Source: Ruminococcus sp. (GTDB lineage: Bacteria > Bacillota > Clostridia > Oscillospirales > Acutalibacteraceae). From it: 61,855 nt of DNA. How positions within the stretch are numbered: the stretch's first letter is position 1; every line of letters begins with the position of its first letter. Below are positions 7,859 through 19,000 of this stretch, one piece after another. A program made the position numbers and the translations under genes. The notes beneath the pieces were generated by a model. That model had not been told where the DNA came from and searched no databases. It saw only the letters and a list, made by a program, of their open reading frames with translations. The stretch is taken from NCBI GenBank assembly GCA_017404145.1, contig JAFRCW010000039.1, positions 1 through 61,855 of the forward strand, read 5' to 3'.

Positions 7859-9187
7859 ATGAAGCAGACTCGTCATTCTCTGATGGCTAAAGGCATCATG
7901 GTATTGCTCTCTTTGCTTATTTTGGCGTTTGTCATCAGCTTTGCGTGGTTTGCCGATCCCGATTCTCCCGTTACTGCCAGCGGTCTTTCTCTGACCACTA
8001 AATCGGACGCGGACTTTCAGATGGCGATCGGTTTTTCTAACTCGGATACTTCCGGTAACTACTATATTACCGATTTTACTGATTCCGAAAATACCAAAAT
8101 CGATTTTGAGAATCTGCACGTTACGAAAAACGCCAAGCTTGCCAATAATGTGACTACCTATAATACAACGCTTTCAACCGATACGGCGACATATAATCTC
8201 CTATCGGACTTTAAACCGATCGATCTTACGGGAGACGGCATCACGCTTTTCCGTCCTGAGATGACCTTTAAGAATCGTTCCATTAATTTCTCCGCCGCGA
8301 CAGTAGATAAGAGCATTGTAGATAACAAACAGTTTATTTCTTTTGATTTGTACATTCGCTCTACTTCTCAGGCATATGCGATTGCGCTGGACAGCGGTTC
8401 TTATGTGCTCGCTGCCTGTGAGGTTGACAATACGCAGTCAAATATGGAAACTCTTGACGCGCAGATCGCCAACGGAACCAAAGTTCCCACTGTTTCCATG
8501 AAAGATCACAGCAAGCTGGTCAACACCACGGTTTTAAGGCCCTCCAAGTACAGCGAAAACTCTTCAAAGCATTTTTCTGAGGACTGTGTTATCGGCGCGG
8601 TAAGGATTTCCTTTGCGCAGTATAATCCCGTTACCAATCTGGCGGATTTTGTCAGTACAAAAGTTACGCCCGCCGACGCTGCGACAAAGCTTGACGCCGA
8701 TACCCGCAAGGTCTGGATTCCCAGAAGCGACATTTATCTTCAGGATACCCAGAATGCTGATGACTGGACGCTTGTTACTTCTTCGGATACTAATGTCTGG
8801 AGTTCAACGGACGTTACTTTCCAGTCTACCGATGAGATGAACTACGGCAGAAGTGTTACCTACAAGGATGCTGCCGCTGAACACAGGTACTACGACGAAT
8901 CAAAAATGTTCATTGAGGATCCCCAGAATCCCGGCCAGCAAATACTCAATCCCAATATTGCCGCCCGTTTTTCAACGATTGACGACGTGATTACCGATAT
9001 TGCAGAGGGCGACGATAATATCATTGTCGAGGCGGCGTCTCTGTCGGATAACAATCCTGTATTTGACGGCACCTATTATTACGGCAAGTGCCGCATCAAC
9101 CTTTGGGTCGAGGGTTGTGACGCAGAAGCAAGACGAGCGATCGACGGCGGTTCGTTTGTTTTTGGTTTTGACTTATCCGGCCGCTGA
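7859..9187 (+). CDS. TasA-like secreted protein, SipW-type signal (paralogue 3)
   Basis: Protein of 442 residues. The signal segment at about 11-31 ends in F-A-W-F (28-31), a SipW-type site. The mature part is Ser/Thr/Asp-rich and beta-like. Motif A is at 159-178 (I-S-F-D-L-Y-I-R-S), motif C at 244-252 (VIGAVRISF) and motif B near the C-terminus (RINLWVEGCD, about 412-421), where the terminal C of the other copies is replaced by A-R-R. It has strong ribosome binding (AAAGGAG) and its own promoter. It begins a run of five exported-protein genes up to 21124. Probably a fibre subunit or accessory; exact role unknown. Confidence 0.75.
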   Translation: MKQTRHSLMAKGIMVLLSLLILAFVISFAWFADPDSPVTASGLSLTTKSDADFQMAIGFSNSDTSGNYYITDFTDSENTKIDFENLHVTKNAKLANNVTTYNTTLSTDTATYNLLSDFKPIDLTGDGITLFRPEMTFKNRSINFSAATVDKSIVDNKQFISFDLYIRSTSQAYAIALDSGSYVLAACEVDNTQSNMETLDAQIANGTKVPTVSMKDHSKLVNTTVLRPSKYSENSSKHFSEDCVIGAVRISFAQYNPVTNLADFVSTKVTPADAATKLDADTRKVWIPRSDIYLQDTQNADDWTLVTSSDTNVWSSTDVTFQSTDEMNYGRSVTYKDAAAEHRYYDESKMFIEDPQNPGQQILNPNIAARFSTIDDVITDIAEGDDNIIVEAASLSDNNPVFDGTYYYGKCRINLWVEGCDAEARRAIDGGSFVFGFDLSGR

Positions 9188-9228
9188 TACTGCGGATATT
9201 CATAGATTAGCAAGGAGTAGATTTTTCA

Positions 9229-12200
9229 ATGTCGAAACAAAAAAGAAATAAAAAATCTACAACTAAACATCAAAGATTTGAAACTTCAAGAGTTATCCCG
9301 ATCATCGCGGTTTTTGAGGTTATTGTTCTTATTGCCGTCGGCTCCTTTGCGTGGTATTTTTTCAATGCGAACAAGACCCTGAGCTCGGGTGTTATTACCG
9401 TAAACGCCGACTCAGGTCTCGAAATCGACTTCAAGGACGCCGACAAGTCCACGTTTATTGATATTTTCGACTATATTGATAAGCAGAACTTCTATTTTGA
9501 ACCCGCGTCATCTGTCGACGGCAGAAACATTGTGTTCCCGACGTCGGGTACTTTCGGCAGCACCAATACTACCTCAATGGTGTTCCGTGACGGAACCGTC
9601 AACGATATCAACTCCAAATACGTCAATGTAGACTTTGAGCTGACCAATACAACTGCCTCAAAGATGGAGGTTTATCTCTCTCACAACTCTTTCTTCACCA
9701 TTTCCGAAGAAAACAGCGATCAGAGAGTCAACGGTAAGGCGCTGCGTCTTGCTCTCTATAACAACGACGGCAACACCGGCAACGTTTCTTCCAACCTTGT
9801 CAGCAACATCAACAAGACCGCTGCGACAGAGTCTCCGACACAAGCGACCCAGTCTCCTACCGATGAAGAAGGACAAACAGTTACCTATTACGAAGATTTT
9901 ACCATTTATTTCAATACCACCGGCTCCGACTGGAGCAACGTAAAAGCCTATATCTGGAACCATGATGACGGCAACAGCTATATCTCCTCATGGCCCGGCG
10001 ACAGTATGGTCAAGGAGTCAGGCAATCTTTATTCCTATTCTTTCTCCAATCCCTACACGATCAGCGGCGGTACCAAGACCTATTATTACGACAGAGTCGT
10101 TTTCAATAACGGCAGCGGTACCCAGACGGTCGATATTACTGATTTAGCATCAAAGAATAATTATATCTATTCATTAGGCACCCAGTCGGGCGGAAAGTAT
10201 AATGTTACCTCTACGCCTCTGGTCCTTACCACTGTTTATTTTCTGAAGCCCACTAACTGGACGACGCCCGCGTGTTTGACTTCTACTTCCTCTATCAGCT
10301 CTGTCAGCGGCGCGCACGAGATGACTCAGGTGACCACCGGTATCTATTCCTATACATTCCCCAGCAACGATACCTATATCAGGTTTATTGATAACGCTGA
10401 TACAGGACGAAAGTCCAATTCTGCGTCGGTAACAGCCGACAAGCTGTACTATTTCCCGCAAGGCGGCGCCGCGGGTGAGCTCTCTACGATCGATTACAGT
10501 ACCTCCAGTATCTATTTCTATAATACTGGCGGATGGAAGCAGCCTTACGCGTGTGTTAACGCGTTTGCGGCAGCTGCGCCGGACTATACCTATGAGATTC
10601 CGATGGTTGCGCTTTCCGGCGATCTGTTCTACTGTTCTCTGCCGTCAGTTTATCTGAAGGATAGGGTAACGGCAGCAGGGGGAACTCCCGCTTCACTGGC
10701 GGGCAACTGTCAGGTGTATTTCAAGGGTGAAACATCCGGAGACAGCTCAACAACAGAGACCACTGTTACGGTAGATACCTACAGCGAGCATGTTTACCGT
10801 ATGCTTTCCACCAAAACTGACAATAAATATAACCTTGACGATGAAGATTATTCCGACGAGGTCAATATTAACGAACATTCCTACGCGGTTATTTCTCCCG
10901 GTGTATCGGCGGGCTTCCAGCGCGCGGCGAATCCGGTCAACGAGATTGACACCTCTACAGGCGCGGTTACCTCGATTATCCCGACCTTCGCGTCCTCTTT
11001 CGACGACTTCCTGATCGGTTCGGATAACCCTGTATTCACGATCGAATCTCAGGAGACCGTGAATATGTCAATGATCATCTGGCTTGAGGGTACCGATACT
11101 CACTGCACCAACGAGAATTACGCGGGTAAAGATATCAACCTCTATCTTGAGTTCTCTACCGCTCTTGCGGGTGATAAGATCGACGGCACTTATACGTATC
11201 AGTTCGTTGATTCCACCGAGCAGGTATGGACGTCAGATACTATTACGAATTCCGCGACAGGCGTTACCGTCAGCCCTGTTATGCAGCTGTATGATAAGAC
11301 GATCGACCGCGGTTATTTGATGCACGGTAAGACATATACCACCTACGCGGGCAGGAAAAAGGTCAAAGTCTGGGAGTGCATTGCGCCTCAGGTTCTTGTG
11401 AACGACCCGCTGAATCACTCTCAGCATGAGATTGAGTTCCGACGTGTTAACCCCTACGATGAGGGTGAGGTCTGGAACCGTTGGGAGGCGGGTATCGGAT
11501 CTGAATATTTCAGCGATTCCTACTCCTCGTCATCCAGAATCGTCACCTTCACGGCATTTGCGGACGGATCTCCCGATCCCGGGCTGTACCTTTCGGGCGA
11601 CCATGCGATCTCAGGGCTTCCCGATCATTCCTGCGGCGGTCTGTGGGGTACTTATGAGACTGAGATTTTGACCGTATATGACGGCAGAAAAGACAGAGAT
11701 GTCGGCACGCTGAATTTCGGATATACTTATCACTATCCGAATTCCAATAAAAATGTGACGATCGAATATAAGGCGTCCGGATACCGTGATCTCGTTACCG
11801 ACGCCTCTAACGGCTATCAGGGCGACGGCACCTATTTCAATAACTTCTACTCGATCGTGATCCCGACCAAGGTGTTCCAAAACGGCTCCAGCAGTTACTT
11901 TATCGACTATCGCGGCATTGACGGCGACCACGCCATCAACTCTAACCTCAATACCAATATTACTGTCGGAAACAAGTGGTCCTCCGGCGCGATCCGCGGC
12001 AGATTCTTCGAGTTTAACGAGGAATATGATTTCTCGAACAACGCGAACAAGAGCCCGACCTCAAATTATCACTCTTATTGGGGTTCCGACGTGCTGTATA
12101 TGCAGGGACGCAGTACACTCTCCGTTTCTTACAGCTCCGCTTCCAATTACTGCTTTATGCAGGTGCAGTATACCGGTTCCGGATCAAATTACTATTCTTA

Positions 12201-12918
12201 TCTTTATGATAACGGCAACTATCAAGGCAGCTACGGTTACGGTTTTGTGTCGGTAGTACCTTGTGAAAATAATAGTTCTTCTTCTGCTGTTACTGCTTTT
12301 ACGGACTACAAGATTCAGAGAACCCTTAAAGGCGATCACTCTACGATCACCAGAGAAGCGACCTTAACGAGCCACATTACATCTACTACTGAGACCTATG
12401 GCTCCAATACCATCAGAGTGAACACGATCAATCAGACCGATTCCTCAAATGACGGCAGAATCCGTATCTTGGATTATGACTATAAGATCATCTATTATCA
12501 GAGCTCTAACTGGGGCTCAGAGTGGAATCATCCTTCGCTCTATTCCGATATGGGATCATGGATCCATAACGGCGATGATACCGGTAAGAAGACCGACAGC
12601 GACGGCGGCAAGGTGATCTACAGCTATCATGTCCGCTCCGATTACAAGGCGAAGTTCAACTTCCCGAGCGCATCCGAAAAATGGTCGGTCGATATCACTC
12701 CCGCCGACGGATATTGTTATTATCCCAGCGCATATAACGTGAACAACAGCGGAAAGGTTGACGTCGGAGGATATAACAGCGGTTTGTCCGCCAAAGGACT
12801 TCACGGCAACGGAGACGGCAACGGTTCCGGAAGCAGTAAGTATAATCAATCGTTGAACACATATACAGTTGACAACGCTTCTTGGCCGGAATACACCGCA
12901 AAACAGGTCAAGTCATAA
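9229..12918 (+). CDS. Large TasA-like surface protein with inserted CBM26-like modules (paralogue 4)
   Basis: Protein of 1229 residues with a SipW-type signal at about 22-46 (S-F-A-W-Y at 39-43). Motif A is at 131-150 and motif C at 171-177 (ALRLALY), but motif B (SMIIWLEGTDTHC) comes only at 614-626. The gap holds a Thr/Pro/Gln linker (about 198-218) and three starch-binding-like modules. The first (about 223-325) has Y-F-N-T-T-G-S-D-W, V-K-A-Y-I-W-N and W-P-G-D (255-258), typical of CBM26. The second (333-410) and third (427-530) start with Y-F-L-K-P-T-N-W and Y-F-Y-N-T-G-G-W. Residues 650-1229 are beta-rich with many Tyr, Ser, Asn and Gly, and I do not recognise them. No sortase or dockerin signal. 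Likely binds starch-like glucan at the surface (inferred). Confidence 0.7.
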   Translation: MSKQKRNKKSTTKHQRFETSRVIPIIAVFEVIVLIAVGSFAWYFFNANKTLSSGVITVNADSGLEIDFKDADKSTFIDIFDYIDKQNFYFEPASSVDGRNIVFPTSGTFGSTNTTSMVFRDGTVNDINSKYVNVDFELTNTTASKMEVYLSHNSFFTISEENSDQRVNGKALRLALYNNDGNTGNVSSNLVSNINKTAATESPTQATQSPTDEEGQTVTYYEDFTIYFNTTGSDWSNVKAYIWNHDDGNSYISSWPGDSMVKESGNLYSYSFSNPYTISGGTKTYYYDRVVFNNGSGTQTVDITDLASKNNYIYSLGTQSGGKYNVTSTPLVLTTVYFLKPTNWTTPACLTSTSSISSVSGAHEMTQVTTGIYSYTFPSNDTYIRFIDNADTGRKSNSASVTADKLYYFPQGGAAGELSTIDYSTSSIYFYNTGGWKQPYACVNAFAAAAPDYTYEIPMVALSGDLFYCSLPSVYLKDRVTAAGGTPASLAGNCQVYFKGETSGDSSTTETTVTVDTYSEHVYRMLSTKTDNKYNLDDEDYSDEVNINEHSYAVISPGVSAGFQRAANPVNEIDTSTGAVTSIIPTFASSFDDFLIGSDNPVFTIESQETVNMSMIIWLEGTDTHCTNENYAGKDINLYLEFSTALAGDKIDGTYTYQFVDSTEQVWTSDTITNSATGVTVSPVMQLYDKTIDRGYLMHGKTYTTYAGRKKVKVWECIAPQVLVNDPLNHSQHEIEFRRVNPYDEGEVWNRWEAGIGSEYFSDSYSSSSRIVTFTAFADGSPDPGLYLSGDHAISGLPDHSCGGLWGTYETEILTVYDGRKDRDVGTLNFGYTYHYPNSNKNVTIEYKASGYRDLVTDASNGYQGDGTYFNNFYSIVIPTKVFQNGSSSYFIDYRGIDGDHAINSNLNTNITVGNKWSSGAIRGRFFEFNEEYDFSNNANKSPTSNYHSYWGSDVLYMQGRSTLSVSYSSASNYCFMQVQYTGSGSNYYSYLYDNGNYQGSYGYGFVSVVPCENNSSSSAVTAFTDYKIQRTLKGDHSTITREATLTSHITSTTETYGSNTIRVNTINQTDSSNDGRIRILDYDYKIIYYQSSNWGSEWNHPSLYSDMGSWIHNGDDTGKKTDSDGGKVIYSYHVRSDYKAKFNFPSASEKWSVDITPADGYCYYPSAYNVNNSGKVDVGGYNSGLSAKGLHGNGDGNGSGSSKYNQSLNTYTVDNASWPEYTAKQVKS

Positions 12919-12971
12919 TGAACGCTGAAACACTTTCCCGATAATCTACAGACAGAAAGGTGGTGTCACAA

Positions 12972-15866
12972 TTGAATAAAAAGCATATCTCAACGCGCAA
13001 GAGAAGAGAGAACTATAAGAGATATTCCTTTATGGTTTCGCTCCTGATTTCGGTTGTGGCACTGATCGAATGTCTGGTACTGTTGTCGTTTACGACATAC
13101 AGCTGGATCGAGTCGTCTTCTTCGCTGATCATCTCCACCGGTAAGAACGGTCTGCAGGAGATGCACGTTGCGGATAACCTCAACTATCAGGTATTGGTAT
13201 CTCTCGACGCGGCGGGCAACGTCAATCTCACCGACGACAGCAAGTATAATCAGGTCACCGGCGACGGCGGATATTTCCGTTCTGTGCGCTATTTCAACTA
13301 TGCCAGAACCTCTTCCTATGACGGCAAACACTTCTTCTTCAAGAAGCCGGACGGTTCCTATCGTCCGGGCGATACTGCCGACTACAATACTTCTTATACC
13401 TATTTTGACTTTGTTCTGAAGAATACCACCCGTTCGACCAAGAGCTTCTATTTCAGAAGTGAAGAGATCTTCACGATCAACGGTCATTCCACCTATGCGA
13501 CAATGACCGCGGATGAAAAAAAGATCGCTAACGCGATGCGTATTTCGATCCAGAAGGATAACGGTACGGCGGATGTGTATTCGATCTACGGCGGTCTTTC
13601 CAAGCCTGTGAATTCTACCTCAGGCTCTACCGAGACCGAATTTACTACCAGAAATATTTCTACCGGTCATTATGTTTATACCGGTAATACCAACACCGAT
13701 GTACCTCTGTTCTCCTCAGAGGTGAATAATAATGAAGAGTCTGTTGAGAACAACATCTCTGTCAGAGTATGGTTCGATGAGACCGATAGTCAGTATCGCG
13801 CTCTCAGCGGCAGCGCAAAGACCGATTTTGACGCGGCGATGGCGTCAGCTGAGATCACCCTCAACTTCTCTTTGATCAACGATAACGTTGACTACGATCA
13901 GATCTACTTTGACGATTTTGCCTACAGCCATATGCAGGCGAGTCTCGGCAGGTTCGTCACCGAAGAATCGGGCGGCAGTATGTACTTCCATGCTTGGAAC
14001 CAGAAGCAGCAAGCGTATGTCAACTACCCGATGAGCAAGGTGAACAATCCCGATAACGATGCTGTCCGCTGGATGGCTTCGATCCCGATCCCGCATACGG
14101 TTGAAGAGCGTAATGACAGCGGAGCTTTGGTATCCGGTCATGACTTCCTGACTAGTACTTCCAACTCCAAGTATTCTGAGGCATACTTCTTCTTCGGCAC
14201 CGCTTCCGGTACCGGTGATCCTACCACTTGCCGCTATAAGTGGAACCTCAACTCTGTCGGCACGATGGCGATCGCCACGCCCTCTCAGGCAGAAAGATCA
14301 GGCAACCAGAATAATTATGTCATCACCGACGCGACGCGCTATTTCCGCAACCTCGGCGTTGTGCGCACCTCAAGTGAAACGACGAGCAACATCACGGGCT
14401 TTATGCAGTTCTCTGCGGATGCGTCCGGCGCGATGACTCCGGTTTATGTGCGAGACCGCGCTACCGGTCTTACCGATTCCGGCTATAATGTTTCCAACAC
14501 CTCCTCCGGTCTGTATAACTATCAGTACGTCACGAATTCTATTAAGTATCTGACTGTTCAGAGCCAAAGCTCGACGGGATTTGATTATACTACTGTAACT
14601 AATTATGCCGATATTACTTATGCGGATATTCCTAAGGATTCTCTGGCGATGTTCTATTATGGTAATTTTACCAAGCAAACATTAGGACAGGGCACGTCTG
14701 TTGAAGACGGTAAGTGTTATGTAGCGACAACTCCTGAGTACCAAGGAAGTAAAAACTATAACTGTGCTGAATATACGCCCAATGTTGAGTTGCCGAAACT
14801 TAACGACGCAGCCGGTCAGTATATTCGAGTATACTTTTATAATCAGTTAGGCTGGGATACTCCTATCAAAGTCCATTTTTGGAATGGTGTTACCGGAGGA
14901 GAAGACACCGTCAGTGCGCTGATTCAGGATATGAGCGCTCCCGTGGAGGTCAGCGAGGATACCCTCCGTTCCGACAACATCTACCTCAATACTGCTGCAA
15001 CAGGCACAAATGCCGAGGCAGCTAAGTCTGTCGCTATGTACTATGATACCGACAATCATATCTACAAGGCGTATGTTCCTTCTTCGTGGCTGACAGGCGG
15101 CTTCATCGCGCATTATAATACGCTTGACTTCGCCTATGATAACGGTACTTCCGATAAGATTCGCTGGAGCACCGGCGAGGCGTCATCCTATGACGGAACC
15201 AACAATATCTATACGCTTCTCGGCTATACCGATTCGCAGAAGATCACATCGCTTTCCGCAGCATCCGGCGTCGGCACATGGAGCGACGTCCGCGAGCTGG
15301 GCTTTGCAACCGAGCTGATCGACAGCAATATCGCTTCCGCGTATCGATACAAGGTAGGATTCGGCTCCGGCGCGTATCCGATGGTACCGGCTAACGATCT
15401 CTGCCTGACCTTCAGGGCATATGTGCCTGCCGACAGCACCTCGCTCGGTAACATTTCGTTCACCCGCTACGGCGCGTACAATTCCGGAAACGTGACCGGT
15501 ACTTGGACCCCGTCCGAGTCCATCGGCAGCGAGGAGACGGTTTATTACGCGGTTGACGCGACAGGCGCGGCTAACAGCAACCAGGGATGGTTCCATGTCG
15601 CGGTACTCGTTGACGGAACCTTCGAGAATCTGATCTATGACACGATCACAAACGACGGCGGTACTTTACAGTACTCCTATGACGGATCAAGCTACAGCGC
15701 TGTTCCCGTTCGCACAGATACCCGTCACTGGGTGGTACCAATGCGCAGCGGCGATACGATCTACGGCGCCGTATACTTCAAGTGGACACCGTATTCAGGT
15801 ACCGTATTCGATTATGTCCACAGCACCGACAGCGGTATCTACTGCGTAGTTACCGAGGCGTCGTAA
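12972..15866 (+). CDS. Large TasA-like surface protein with carbohydrate-binding-like C-terminus (paralogue 5)
   Basis: I place the start at TTG 12972 because AGAAAGGTGG lies about 8 bases upstream; a GTG at 12960 would overlap that site. The product is 964 residues. A basic N-terminus (K-K, R-K-R-R) leads to a membrane segment (about 21-42) ending T-Y-S-W, a variant SipW-type site. Motif A is at 143-160 (Y-T-Y-F-D-F-V-L-K-N), motif C at 187-194 (NAMRISIQ) and a weak motif B at 262-275 (ISVRVWFDETDSQY). The C-terminal two thirds is beta-rich. It includes a CBM26-like start near residue 616 (Y-F-Y-N-Q-L-G-W, then V-H-F-W-N) and a later module near 800-960. It probably belongs to the same surface structure as its neighbours. 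Confidence 0.65.
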   Translation: MNKKHISTRKRRENYKRYSFMVSLLISVVALIECLVLLSFTTYSWIESSSSLIISTGKNGLQEMHVADNLNYQVLVSLDAAGNVNLTDDSKYNQVTGDGGYFRSVRYFNYARTSSYDGKHFFFKKPDGSYRPGDTADYNTSYTYFDFVLKNTTRSTKSFYFRSEEIFTINGHSTYATMTADEKKIANAMRISIQKDNGTADVYSIYGGLSKPVNSTSGSTETEFTTRNISTGHYVYTGNTNTDVPLFSSEVNNNEESVENNISVRVWFDETDSQYRALSGSAKTDFDAAMASAEITLNFSLINDNVDYDQIYFDDFAYSHMQASLGRFVTEESGGSMYFHAWNQKQQAYVNYPMSKVNNPDNDAVRWMASIPIPHTVEERNDSGALVSGHDFLTSTSNSKYSEAYFFFGTASGTGDPTTCRYKWNLNSVGTMAIATPSQAERSGNQNNYVITDATRYFRNLGVVRTSSETTSNITGFMQFSADASGAMTPVYVRDRATGLTDSGYNVSNTSSGLYNYQYVTNSIKYLTVQSQSSTGFDYTTVTNYADITYADIPKDSLAMFYYGNFTKQTLGQGTSVEDGKCYVATTPEYQGSKNYNCAEYTPNVELPKLNDAAGQYIRVYFYNQLGWDTPIKVHFWNGVTGGEDTVSALIQDMSAPVEVSEDTLRSDNIYLNTAATGTNAEAAKSVAMYYDTDNHIYKAYVPSSWLTGGFIAHYNTLDFAYDNGTSDKIRWSTGEASSYDGTNNIYTLLGYTDSQKITSLSAASGVGTWSDVRELGFATELIDSNIASAYRYKVGFGSGAYPMVPANDLCLTFRAYVPADSTSLGNISFTRYGAYNSGNVTGTWTPSESIGSEETVYYAVDATGAANSNQGWFHVAVLVDGTFENLIYDTITNDGGTLQYSYDGSSYSAVPVRTDTRHWVVPMRSGDTIYGAVYFKWTPYSGTVFDYVHSTDSGIYCVVTEAS

Positions 15867-15888
15867 TAACATAAGTCACCCCCGGACT

Positions 15889-15976
15889 GTAGGGGAGGGT
15901 CTTGACCCTCCCAAGTGTTGATATGATATCAGCGCATCAGCAGAGCGGAACGGTCAAGACCGTTTCCTGCGGTGAA
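15889..15976. repeat. MITE-like palindromic element, second copy
   Basis: Same family as 1018-1101. The left end is TGTAGGGGA with GGGAGGGTC/GACCCTCCC. The right end is GAACGGTCAAGACCGTT with degenerate TCCTGCGG. The centre of about 40 bases contains a GATATGATATC palindrome. No ORF. Confidence 0.75.
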
Positions 15977-15979
15977 TAG

Positions 15980-16033
15980 TTACAAAACCGACATCGCTTT
16001 TTCATTGAAAACGCGAGCAATATATGATATAAT
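15980..16033 (+). promoter_or_regulatory. Promoter for the giant repeat protein, with shared upstream box
   Basis: A -35 TTGAAA (16005-16010), a 17-base spacer and a -10 TATAAT (16028-16033) lie upstream of the GTG start at 16077. TTACAAAACCGA (15980-15991) is identical to 7772-7783. Both promoters also share G-A-G-C-A-A in the spacer just before the -10 box. Confidence 0.7.
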
Positions 16034-16076
16034 AAAATATCAAATCATTTCATTCTGACAGAAAGGAGAGAGGGCC

Positions 16077-19000
16077 GTGAGCAGGAAGAGAAAGAACTTC
16101 CATTATCATTATGCCGAGCAGTATGAGACCCGCGAAATGCGCCATGCGAGAAGCAGAGACAGGCGCCGCTTTGCCGTGCCTCCGCTTGCGCTTGTGTTCT
16201 CTATCGTTTTACTGGCGGTATTCGGTCTTGTCTCCACAACCTTCTCTGTCTATGTTACTACTTCTTTTGATGATCCCGAGATGCCTGCACAGGGCGGCTT
16301 GGTTGTCAACGTCAAGAACAATGCTTCTTCCGATCATCCGGAATCTACCGGTATCGTCAGGAATAACGGCGAAGACCTCGCTGATTCCGGAGCGGACGGA
16401 AATGTTACCAATCAAACCGTTTATTACACTCCCTATCATGGTAATGATGGTACCGGCTGGATTAAAGATAATGTTACCACGGGCGCTCATTACCTTTACG
16501 GAGATGGTTATTGGCAGTCTGCAAACGGTTCCGATACCGGCCGTACACAGGGCGGACAGCGAGTTTATTCTGTAACCGTACAGGAAAAATACGGCGGTAT
16601 GGATCAGCTGTATTTCAGAAGATCAAATCTTGCCGACAGCGGCAACAATGAACAGCACGCTATTAACGGTTGGTCTGTAACCACTAACTGGTCCGGCAAG
16701 TATTATAATGGTTCATCTTGGGTTACTTATACTGCCGACACCTATAAAGTTTATAATAATGGCTCCGCGCTTGCTACGCTTAGTTTTAACAGCTCAACTA
16801 AAAAATATACCGGTTCTGCTACTTTGAGCGCAGGAACTACATATATATTAAATTTGTATGACGGTGCTAATTACTGGGCAAACGGCGGTGCCGGCACATT
16901 AACGGCAACCGGTTCCGATACGATGTACAGATACGGCTCCGGCGGCAGCGGCGATGGTTTCTCCATCACGCCTACCGTTACAGGTACCTATTCTTTTGAA
17001 TGGGTTTTGAGCGCTGCCGGCAACCGCGAGGATACCGGTACGTTTAAGGTTACCTTCCCGACTACCTACACGGTTACATTTAACGCTAACGGTCACGGTA
17101 CGGCTCCTGCTTCTCAGACCGTCGTTTCCGGCGGAAAGGCGACCGAGCCTACTGCTCCTACTGCTTCCGGATACACATTCGGCGGTTGGTATAAAGAGTC
17201 TTCTTGTACCAACAAGTGGAACTTCACTTCCGATACAGTTACCTCTAACAAAACACTGTATGCAAAATGGACTGCTAATCAGTATTGTACAATGTCTGTG
17301 GATGCGTCGAAGTCACTGACGCTCGGCACAGCGACTGCTGTTTCGTTTACCACTACGAACCATTCTACCGGATCTGTTAAGATTACATCCGGCAACAGTA
17401 CTTATGTACAGGTTTGCGCGACCCAGAACGGCACTTACGGCACGACGGCAACGATCAGCAATGTTTCCGGTTCCGGTACCTTCTATGTGAAGGGGCTGCA
17501 GCCTATTTCTACTCCCGTAAATTTGGTTGTTGCTTGTAATGCCGGACACAGCAACGCTGTTTCCGCAACATGCGCTGTAACAGTCAACACGCCTACGGTG
17601 ACTTTCGATTCTCTCTCTGTAGAGGAACTTAGGAGCGGTACGCTGAGTATTACAGGAAGAACTCCTGCGCCTACTTCTTATTCTTGGTCTGTTGACAGCG
17701 CATACTCTTCTCTGATTTCGTTGTCAAATCAGACGGCGACTTCTGTTAAGGTCACCGCGGCGGCTTACAGTCAGGCGACCGCAAAGGTGAAGTACACCGC
17801 GACCTATTCGACAGGCTATTCCAAGACGTTCGAGGCGACTGTATCTCTCACAGAGTCTACGCTGAGTTTGAGAGGATCTTTTGATAACTGGTCAGAGGCA
17901 GGTCAAAAAATGACCTATGACGCTGCGGCGAATACCTCTTACGGTACTTATACCAACCGCGGCAGCAACCTCTATTCCTGCACACTTACTCTCGCCGGAG
18001 GTCAGACATATAGTTTCGGTTTTAATGTAGGAGGCACCTTCTATAAGAAAAGCACTACGATCACATCAGACAGATCTGATTGTAAGATAGAGGTTTCGAA
18101 TAACAATGGTTTGGAATTCAACACCACTGACAACGACTGTCAGATTACTACGGGAGCAGGAGGAAGCTATACCTTCTATTTTAATCCGTCAAACCATAGG
18201 TTATGGATTAGCGAATACCCCGGCTTAGAGTATTATCTCGTCGGTTTCGGCGACTGGGATGAGGACGAGGATACCGTGATGACGAAGGTATCCAGCACCC
18301 AGTATACCTTTACCAAAAACTTTGCGGCGGGAACGACTTATACTTATAATACAAACAATGGTTTTAAAATCGCCTGTAACGACGGCAGCTGGTTCGGTTA
18401 TAACAGTACGGTGACCCGTACGAATACTTCCGTAACCATGTCTACATCCGCCAATAACGCGGGTCTCACCACATCCTACAGCGGCGATTATACGTTTAGC
18501 TTCAATCCGAGCACCGGCGCCCTTACCGTGACCTACCCGACGAGGAGCATTACCGTAAACGCGAAGCTGAACACATCCGATACCATATTGGGCAGTATTT
18601 CTAATACGAGTACCTCATCCGACTTTTTCACGATAACGGATAACTATGACGATACATTTACAATTGCGCCTAAGTCACACACTCAGTATCAGTTCACTAA
18701 GTGGAGAGACAACAACTCTACCACCGGTTCCAGAACCATCACTGTGAGCAGTCCTACGGCTGTGACCTATGATACAAACTGGAATTATAAGAGCTACACC
18801 ATCACCTATAACACCAACGGCGGTACGCTTGACTCTAGCTGTTATGACACGGTGACTACCGCGAATTCTGTGTATAAGAGTTCCTATACTTACGGAACTG
18901 CCAAGACTTTGCCGACTGCATCTCAGATACACAACTCTACGGCAGGATATACCTTTGCAGGTTGGTATACAAACGAATCGCTTACGGCAGGTCCTGTCAC

